64,000 nucleotides of DNA from the NCBI RefSeq assembly GCF_023078335.1, contig NZ_CP095550.1:1594001-1658000 (forward strand), in the 5' to 3' direction. The DNA is from Metabacillus endolithicus (GTDB lineage Bacteria > Bacillota > Bacilli > Bacillales > Bacillaceae). Both the position numbers and the translations under genes were made by a program. Below are positions 58,168 through 64,000 of the stretch, one piece after another; within the stretch, counting starts at the first letter, position 1, and each line of letters begins with the position of its first letter. The notes beneath the pieces were generated by a model. The model saw only the letters and a program-made list of their open reading frames with translations, did no database searches and had not been told where the DNA came from.

Positions 58168-58507
58168 AATGATACCTCCAATAATATATAAAGTTTACTA
58201 ATTCTCATTTTATTCTCATTCTAATATTATAACAAATGAAAAGTGAACACAACCTTTAAGGAATAGAGTCGAATTTTGACATTAAAATACCTATCCTTAA
58301 TTTGATAAATTCACATAAAAATATATGTAAATAGAGAAATTAGACAGTTTCTACTATATAACACATTGCTCTGTGAATCTACCTTGAGACCCTAGTTTAT
58401 TTTTTACCTTTTAAGAAAAAACATTCTCTTTGTGATGAAAGAAATTAGAGGGGTAAGTAAGTGAATTTGGAGTACACACGCTTTTTCCCACCTATTGTCT
58501 TTCCATC
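58168..58507. other. Upstream region of the suf operon, no gene seen
   Basis: This 340-base AT-rich stretch between sufC and the small minus-strand gene contains no reading frame with a ribosome binding site. It must carry the suf promoter. I saw no riboswitch-like structure. Confidence 0.5.
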
Positions 58508-58540
58508 AAAAAAGAAGAACCAGTTATTCCGGTTCTTCCA
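58508..58540 (-). terminator. Terminator downstream of the 49-aa gene
   Basis: Hairpin GAAGAACC/GGTTCTTC followed by TTTTTT on the minus strand. Confidence 0.75.
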
Positions 58541-58550
58541 TCTATAGGCT

Positions 58551-58700
58551 TTATTTTTTCATTTTTCTTTCAACTTCAGCATAAATCAACTGACTTTTGC
58601 GATAATCTTCTTCACGGCTCTTTTCAACATCCATACGTTTATCATGCTTACTAGCATACTCAGCGTACCCTATACCATGAGAATGATGCATGGCCTTTTC
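58551..58700 (-). CDS. Small hypothetical protein (49 aa, possibly 66 aa from an ATT start)
   Basis: From ATG 58700 the frame encodes 49 residues: His-rich MEKAMHHSHGIGYAEYASKH, then a charged helix ending VERKMKK. It stays open upstream to an in-frame TGA, and the coding-like segment HSNQESIELNYTTE extends to an ATT at 58751, seven bases after AAAGGA. An ATT start, or a one-base error, would explain why no ATG sits at the ribosome binding site. A terminator follows. I do not recognise the family. Confidence 0.5.
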   Translation of the reverse strand, partial: EKAMHHSHGIGYAEYASKHDKRMDVEKSREEDYRKSQLIYAEVERKMKK

Positions 58701-58920
58701 CATTTCAGTTGTGTAATTGAGTTCAATTGACTCTTGATTCGAGTGAATAATGAATCAATCCTTTCAGCTTTATTTTACATATAAAGCTTATCAAGAATAT
58801 TCAAACAACTCAAAGTTCGTAAGATAATCTCACAAACGAAATTATTTGAAATTGATTCATCCTGCAAAAATAACCAACCATTATTGCAATTTCCCTCAAA
58901 AATACTCTATATTACTCGAT

Positions 58921-59289
58921 TTATTGTTTTAGTTGGTTTAACTCTGTTATACATTCTTGAACTAACGTAACAGCTTGGCTCATTGCTGCTCCACCACCAA
59001 ATGCAGCTGTAACACCAACAGTTTCTAAGATTTCTTCTTCACTAGCACCGTTGTCCAAGCACCCTTTTGCGTGGTAGATAATGCAGTACTCATCTTGGGT
59101 ATTCACTGCAATTCCTAATGCAATTAAATGTTTTTCTTTTTTTGATAGTGTTCCTTCAGCAAAACAAGCTTCAGTAAAAGCATTATAATGGCGTGCAATC
59201 TCCGGCATCTTTTGTGTGAAAGTACCTAATCCGCTTTTATATTCATGTAAAGCAGCTTCGGTAGAATTTCTCGGTTCATGATGTTCCAT
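58921..59289 (-). CDS. yurZ: Carboxymuconolactone decarboxylase-family protein YurZ
   Basis: A 122-residue all-helical protein of the CMD/AhpD-like family. [20 protein letters not shown] and the [19 protein letters not shown] block are typical of YurZ; the Cys residues lie near the usual redox site, but the pattern is not the CxxC of AhpD. The function is not proven. It is in the sufC-yurZ-met order of B. subtilis. GGAGCTGTGAAAA precedes ATG 59289. Confidence 0.85.
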   Translation of the reverse strand: MEHHEPRNSTEAALHEYKSGLGTFTQKMPEIARHYNAFTEACFAEGTLSKKEKHLIALGIAVNTQDEYCIIYHAKGCLDNGASEEEILETVGVTAAFGGGAAMSQAVTLVQECITELNQLKQ

Positions 59290-59387
59290 TTTTTCACAGC
59301 TCCATTCTCCTGTTTTTTCATCGTTAGTATGCTTTAATTAGAGAAATGTATACGAGTTTTCGTACTTCGAGCTACCACAAAAAATGA

Positions 59388-59428
59388 ATAAAAAAGCTGA
59401 CAATCATGAACGATTATCAGCTTAAAAA
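59388..59428 (-). terminator. Terminator of the metN-metP-metQ operon
   Basis: Hairpin AAGCTGATAATC...GATTGTCAGCTT followed by TTTTTT on the minus strand. Confidence 0.82.
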
Positions 59429-59431
59429 GGG

Positions 59432-60283
59432 TTATTCTCCTTGTGCTGCAGAGATAACTGATCCTTTGTATTTTGTTTTAATAAATTCTTGAATTTCTTC
59501 TGATTGTAATACCTCAACTAATGCTTTAATTTCTTCGCGATCTTCATCACCTTCACGAACAACAATCAAGTTTACATATGGGTTGTTTTCAGGTGATTCT
59601 AATGCGATAGCATCTTCTGCTGGATTTAGGTTAGCTTGAAGTGCAAAGTTTCCATTGATTAAAAACGCATCTGCTTCATCGTTTTCATATGCCTTTGTTA
59701 ACATAGGAGCTTCAATGTCTGCTTCAAATTCAAGATTTTTAGGGTTTTCTGCAATATCTTCTAGAGTAGCTGCTGTTTTATCTACACCCTCTTTTAGTGT
59801 GATTAAACCTTTGTCTTCTAACATTGAAAGCATACGACCGTGATCTGCTACTGAGTTACTCATGATGATTTTAGCACCATCTGGAAGGTCATCTAATGAT
59901 TCATGACGTTTAGAGTATACACCGATTGGTTCAATATGAACGCCACCAGCACTAACAAATTTATAGTCGTTGTCTGCAATTTGAGATTGTAAGTATGGCT
60001 CATGTTGGAAATAGTTAGCATCTAAATCTTCAGATTCCAATGATTTATTTGGTAAAACATAATCTGTAAATTCAACAATATCTAACTCAATACCTTTTTC
60101 CTCTAAAAGCGGTTTTGCTTCTTCTAAGATTTCAACGTGTGGTACAGGAGAAGCTCCTACTTTTATTGTTTTTGTTTCACCCTCAGCACCCTCTGTTGTG
60201 CCTTCTTCTTTGTCTGCTCCCCCACAAGCAACAAGAGCTGCCGTTAGGATAGCTAAAATCATAGCTAATAATGTCTTTTTCAT
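59432..60283 (-). CDS. metQ: Methionine-binding lipoprotein MetQ
   Basis: A 283-residue substrate-binding protein of the methionine ABC importer. Signal peptide with lipobox LVAC (Cys20) anchors it. TIKVGASPVPHVEILEEAKP and the DLDANYFQHEPYLQSQI block are typical of the NLPA family. Third gene of the operon, 11 bases after metP. An AGGAGGAAAAAGA ribosome binding site precedes ATG 60283. Confidence 0.95.
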   Translation of the reverse strand: MKKTLLAMILAILTAALVACGGADKEEGTTEGAEGETKTIKVGASPVPHVEILEEAKPLLEEKGIELDIVEFTDYVLPNKSLESEDLDANYFQHEPYLQSQIADNDYKFVSAGGVHIEPIGVYSKRHESLDDLPDGAKIIMSNSVADHGRMLSMLEDKGLITLKEGVDKTAATLEDIAENPKNLEFEADIEAPMLTKAYENDEADAFLINGNFALQANLNPAEDAIALESPENNPYVNLIVVREGDEDREEIKALVEVLQSEEIQEFIKTKYKGSVISAAQGE

Positions 60284-60294
60284 TCTTTTTCCTC

Positions 60295-60963
60295 CTATCG
60301 TTTATCGATTGATTTAGTTATGATATCTCCAATAAATTGGATGATAAACACGAAAATTAAAATAATAATTGTGGCAACTAATGTCACCTGATTATTTCCT
60401 CTATTAAAACCTTCCATAAATGCAAGGTTACCTAGACCACCTGCTCCAATTGCACCAGCCATTGCTGTATAGCCAATTAACGCGATTGCTGTTACTGTAA
60501 TTCCTGATACTAATGCGGGCATTGATTCAGGTAATAGTACTTTAAAAATGATTGTGCTAGTTTTTGCGCCCATTGATTTAGCAGCTTCAATTACACCCTT
60601 ATCAATTTCTCGTAATGCAATCTCAACCATACGACCATAAAATGGTGCCGCACCAATGATTAATGCAGGTAATGCAGCATTAACACCTAGTATTGTTCCA
60701 ACAATTACTTTTGTAAATGGTAATAACAATATAATTAAAATGATAAATGGAATAGATCTGAAAATATTAACGATCGCTCCTACTAACTGATTAATGACTT
60801 TGTTTTCCCATATGTTTCCCTTAGCCGTTAAAAATAACAATAATCCAAGAATAAGTCCTAGGAAAAACGTAGCAATTACTGACCATGTTGTCATATAAAT
60901 AGTTTCATAAGTAGATTCCCAAACCTTTTCCCAATTCACCTCAGGTAAAAGTTGCTCAAGCAT
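60295..60963 (-). CDS. metP: Methionine ABC transporter permease
   Basis: A 222-residue inner-membrane permease with five predicted helices and the EAA loop (EIDKGVIEAAKSMGAKTSTI). ATG 60963 follows GAGGTGATTGCAC and overlaps the metN end by eight bases. The frame extends to 60969 but the ATG is better placed. It works with MetN and MetQ. B. subtilis MetP (YusB) is 222 residues. Confidence 0.94.
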   Translation of the reverse strand: MLEQLLPEVNWEKVWESTYETIYMTTWSVIATFFLGLILGLLLFLTAKGNIWENKVINQLVGAIVNIFRSIPFIILIILLLPFTKVIVGTILGVNAALPALIIGAAPFYGRMVEIALREIDKGVIEAAKSMGAKTSTIIFKVLLPESMPALVSGITVTAIALIGYTAMAGAIGAGGLGNLAFMEGFNRGNNQVTLVATIIILIFVFIIQFIGDIITKSIDKR

Positions 60964-61981
60964 GTGCAATCACCTCAACTTCTACATTTTGACTATAGAT
61001 GAACTCTAGTGCTTTGTTAATTTCTTGTTCATCACCATCAAGATGGATAAATAAATTCCCATAAGACCCATTTTGCGTTTGAGCAATTTTCCCTTGGAGA
61101 ATGTTCACTTCCAGTGTAAACTTTCGGATTAAACTGGAAATTAAAGGCTGTTCAGCCGCTTCTCCAACAAAGGTTAATTGAATGACTTTTCCTTTCGGAT
61201 AAAGCTCCAACAGGTGGGAAACAACCTCATTTGTTTCCTCCGGCTCTGTTACTTGTTTAACAAACCTTTTTGTAATAGGCTTTTGCGGATTTCTGAAAAC
61301 ATCTAATACATTTCCTTGCTCAACAACTTCACCGTTTTCCATGACCGCAACTCGATGACAGATTTTCCGAATCACGTGCATTTCGTGTGTGATTAAAACG
61401 ATTGTAAGGCCCAATCTTTTATTAATATCTACAAGTAAATCTAAAATTGAGTCTGTAGTTTGTGGATCTAGCGCTGAAGTTGCCTCATCACATAAAAGAA
61501 CTTTTGGATTATTCGCTAGAGCTCTGGCAATCCCAACACGTTGTTTTTGACCACCACTAAGTTGCGAAGGATAAGCATTTTCTCTTCCTTCCAGTCCAAC
61601 TAACTTAATAAGCTCATCTACACGCTTAAGTCGTTTAACTTTACTAACTCCTGCAATTTCTAAAGGAAACGCAATGTTCTCTCTCACTGTTCTAGACCAT
61701 AGTAAGTTAAAGTGTTGAAAGATCATGCTTATTTCTAAGCGTGCTTTACGTAACTTTGTACCAGATATTGAGCCAATCTGACTTCCAGCCACAATGACTT
61801 CCCCACTAGATGGTTTTTCTAGTCCATTTAATAAACGAATCAATGAACTTTTTCCGGCTCCACTGTATCCTATAACCCCGAATATTTCACCTTTTTTAAT
61901 TTCAAGGTTTACATTGTTCACAGCTTGAACAGTGCCGCTCTTTGTTTTATAAACTTTATTAACATTTGATAATGTTATCAT
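60956..61981 (-). CDS. metN: Methionine ABC transporter ATPase MetN
   Basis: A 341-residue ATPase: Walker A GYSGAGKSSL, signature LSGGQKQR, Walker B VLLCDEATSALDP, then a C-terminal NIL/ACT-like domain (about 270-341) that binds methionine and inhibits transport. ATG 61981 follows GAAGGTGACATG. First gene of the operon, under a SAM riboswitch. Confidence 0.95.
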   Translation of the reverse strand: MITLSNVNKVYKTKSGTVQAVNNVNLEIKKGEIFGVIGYSGAGKSSLIRLLNGLEKPSSGEVIVAGSQIGSISGTKLRKARLEISMIFQHFNLLWSRTVRENIAFPLEIAGVSKVKRLKRVDELIKLVGLEGRENAYPSQLSGGQKQRVGIARALANNPKVLLCDEATSALDPQTTDSILDLLVDINKRLGLTIVLITHEMHVIRKICHRVAVMENGEVVEQGNVLDVFRNPQKPITKRFVKQVTEPEETNEVVSHLLELYPKGKVIQLTFVGEAAEQPLISSLIRKFTLEVNILQGKIAQTQNGSYGNLFIHLDGDEQEINKALEFIYSQNVEVEVIAHA

Positions 61982-62042
61982 CATGTCACCTTCTTCCGAA
62001 ATTACTATTTACCTATTATCTAATGTTCTTTTTTTTGCATAT

Positions 62043-62073
62043 AAAAAACCTTCCTGCAAAATGAGCAGAAAGG
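62043..62073 (-). terminator. SAM riboswitch terminator
   Basis: Hairpin CCTTTCTGC/GCAGGAAGG with a 7-nt loop, followed by TTTTTT on the minus strand. It is between the aptamer and metN. Confidence 0.9.
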
Positions 62074-62084
62074 CGCTTTGAATA

Positions 62085-62200
62085 CCTTTCTCTCATCTCT
62101 CAAAGCATCTGCTTTGTGTGAATTGGCACCATTTCAGAATGAACTGATGGTTGCCGGGCTTCATCGGGCACTTCCCTCCACCTCTCTTGATAAGAGTTAA
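62085..62200 (-). ncRNA. SAM-I riboswitch (S-box)
   Basis: On the minus strand: CTTATCAAGAGAGGTGGAGGGA, CCCGATGAAGCCCGGCAACC, AAATGGTGCCAATTC, a variable hairpin with AAAGCAGATGCTTT, and GAGAGATGAGAG. These are the S-box landmarks in order. SAM binding would favour the terminator just downstream and switch off metNPQ. Confidence 0.95.
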
Positions 62201-62317
62201 ATATTTGATTGTCTTTTTAAGTACGATTGTGATTGTATCATGTGTTGAAAATCAATGTCAATTATTTATTTTCTTGAAATAGCTTACTTTTTAGATGTTA
62301 ATTTTACATTTCAAAAA

Positions 62318-62350
62318 TGAAAAGGGTTGCATTAGTATGCAACCCTTTTC
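62318..62350 (-). terminator. Terminator downstream of the O-acetylhomoserine sulfhydrylase
   Basis: Perfect 13-bp hairpin AAAAGGGTTGCAT/ATGCAACCCTTTT with a TAGT loop. Confidence 0.85.
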
Positions 62351-62391
62351 GATATTATGCAATGTATAGTATTTTTAGAATATTTAATAAA

Positions 62392-63706
62392 TTAAGAAGT
62401 CACCTTTTCTATTCCTTTTACACCTGTAGCTTCAAAAATTGCTTGATCTAAATCTTCTATTAAATCCTCTATATGTTCAATTCCTACTGATAAGCGGATC
62501 AGATCTTCTGTTACACCCGATTTCTTTAAATCTTCAACTCCTAGTTGTTGATGAGTCGTACTCGCAGGATGAATGATTAAACTTTTCGCATCTCCAACAT
62601 TTGCAACATGTGACCAAAGTTCAACGTTATTAATAAGAGCTGCACCAGCCTCTCTTCCGCCCTTTATACCGAATACTACTACAGAACCAGCACCCTTAGG
62701 TAAGTATTTAGCAGCTAAGTCCTTAGCAGGGTGTTCGCTATTTTCAGGATACAGAACCCACTCAACAGCTGGGTGACTTTCTAAGTATTGCACCATTTTC
62801 CTTGCATTTGACACATGTTCCTTCATACGGACATGAAGAGTTTCTAGACCGAGATTAAATTGAAAGGCATTGTATGGGGCTAATCGCTGGACCTAAATCT
62901 CTTAATAATTGAACTCTCGCTTTAACAATGTATGCTTGTTCTCCTAATGCTTCTGCATAAACTAAATCATGATAGCTAGGATCAGGAGTTGTAAAACCAG
63001 GGAATTTTGGACTATTCCAGTCGAATTTGCCTCCATCTACAATGACTCCACCAAGAGTTGTCCCATTCCCAAGCAACCATTTTGTTGCAGAATGAACAAC
63101 AATGTCGGCACCATGTTCAATTGGTCTACATAGATATGGTGTGGCAAATGTATTATCCACAATCAATGGAATTCCAGCTTCATGAGCAATTTCTGCAACT
63201 GCCTCGATATCAAGAACATCTAAGCTTGGATTTCCGATTGTTTCTGCAAAAATAGCTTTTGTCTTCGGAGTAATAGCAGATCGGAAATTTTCCGGATTCT
63301 TTGGATCAACAAACACAGTATTGATTCCGTACTTTGGTAATGTGTTAGCAAAAAGGTTATATGTACCTCCATATAATGTAGAAGCTGATACAATCTCATC
63401 ACCAGAACCAGCTAGGTTTAAAACCGACAATGTAATCGCTGCCATTCCACTTGCTACAGCTAAACTTCCGATTCCGCCTTCCAATTCAGCAATTCTTTCT
63501 TCAAACACAGATGAAGTTGGATTATGAATTCTTGTATAAATATATCCAGGCTCCTTCAATCCAAATAAATTGGCCGCATGTTCTGTATTTTCAAATAGAT
63601 AAGCATTTGATTGATAAATTGGGACAGATCTTGCACCTGTCATTGAATCTTTCTTTAACCCTCCATGAATGGTTACTGTTTCTGGACGATATTGTTTCTC
63701 TTTCAT
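62392..63706 (-). CDS. O-acetylhomoserine sulfhydrylase-type enzyme (Cys/Met metabolism PLP family, frameshifted)
   Basis: A PLP enzyme that makes homocysteine from O-acetylhomoserine and sulfide. The PLP Lys lies in [41 protein letters not shown] and [20 protein letters not shown] are diagnostic of this subfamily. One extra G in the G4 run 62876-62879 splits it after AISP; removing it joins [16 protein letters not shown] and gives 437 residues. ATG 63706 follows AGGAGGAAGAAG. No S-box lies before it, although metNPQ next to it has one. Confidence 0.88.
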
Positions 63707-63831
63707 CTTCTTCCTCCTATTGTACATTCTTAGTGTCTACTAATAGGTGTGATAACAAGATGTGGTATTCTTTTCTAGACTAATTTAATGGTAATAGAAG
63801 TTGTGTTTGATGTATATAAGAAATTTCAAGT

Positions 63832-64000
63832 TTAGATTAATTTAATTAAAGCCTCCAGCCTAAGAAAATCTCGATATGAGCCTTTTATTGATAATTTCCC
63901 AAACGATATGAGTTGCTTTAAGCTTACAGGGTGCAGAAAAACCTCTTCTAAATCCGATTCTTCGCCTTCTATAACAAAATCAACAGTAACTGGTTGAATC
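63832..64000 (-). CDS. C-terminal part of an unrecognised protein (5' end outside window)
   Basis: The last 56 codons of a minus-strand gene ending at TAA 63832-63834. It reads VTVDFVIEGEESDLEEVFLH and later SFGKLSIKGSYRDFLRLEAL. This looks like genuine coding sequence of a soluble protein. In B. subtilis yusD and yusE follow the met genes, but I cannot assign it. Confidence 0.5.
   Translation of the reverse strand, partial: IQPVTVDFVIEGEESDLEEVFLHPVSLKQLISFGKLSIKGSYRDFLRLEALIKLI

Overview
This window comes from a low-GC, endospore-forming Bacillaceae bacterium (Bacillus sensu lato). The gene content and order closely follow the yue-yui-yum-yut-yun-suf-met part of the Bacillus subtilis chromosome. 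Sporulation and spore-coat families (YueG, YutC, YutH, LytH, YunB), Gram-positive riboswitches and strong AGGAGG ribosome binding sites agree with this. The region is ordinary core chromosome. I found no prophage, IS transposase, CRISPR array, rRNA or tRNA.

Layout. 1-8.7 kb: a pdeH-like c-di-GMP phosphodiesterase (cut by the window edge), a lone HpaB-type monooxygenase, yueH-yueG-yueF, a CNNM/HlyC-type protein, yugP, a MerR regulator, yuzF and yueE. 8.9-14 kb: an orphan Spo0B-type kinase, yueD, and adeR-ald (alanine catabolism). 14-25 kb: yuiH, bioY, yuiF, pepA, yuiD, a B12-binding-like protein, yuiC-yuiB-yuiA, a Nudix hydrolase and yumB. 25-39 kb: yumC, yutM, dapF, a DUF2225 protein, yuzB, yutJ, yuzD, yutI, the hom-thrC-thrB operon, a hydroxyacid dehydrogenase, yutH, yutG, yutF and yutE. 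39-52.8 kb: an EAL protein, yutD, yutC, lipA, lytH, an NSS transporter with a 34-residue MetS-type subunit, a lysine-riboswitch-controlled NhaC-family transporter (lysW type), yunB, yunC, yunD and yunF. 52.9-64 kb: the sufCDSUB Fe-S operon, yurZ, a SAM-riboswitch-controlled metN-metP-metQ methionine importer, an O-acetylhomoserine sulfhydrylase and the 3' end of an unknown gene.

Functional themes. Fe-S cluster assembly (suf, yutM, yutI) sits near its clients, such as lipA. Aspartate-family amino-acid metabolism is dense: hom, thrC, thrB, dapF, a lysine riboswitch, a SAM riboswitch, metNPQ and the sulfhydrylase. Three related flavin oxidoreductases (yumB, yumC, yutJ) lie close together.

Main caution. 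At least eleven conserved genes (kinase, yueD, ald, yuiF, pepA, yuzB, hom twice, the hydroxyacid dehydrogenase, yutH, lipA, the sulfhydrylase) are broken by single-base indels, mostly in short homopolymers. Correcting one base restores full-length proteins in each case. I read these as sequencing or assembly errors, not natural pseudogenes, and annotate each as one gene.

Sequence not explained by genes: a possible H-type pseudoknot RNA (14257-14344), a 21-nt-periodic repeat (about 18101-18205), four small CGGAA/TTCCG palindromes (36107-36292), three copies of a roughly 120-140 bp interspersed repeat, one with a clean core deletion, a hairpin that masks the yunC ribosome binding site, an inverted repeat across the start of the CNNM-family gene, and two intrinsic terminators between divergent genes.
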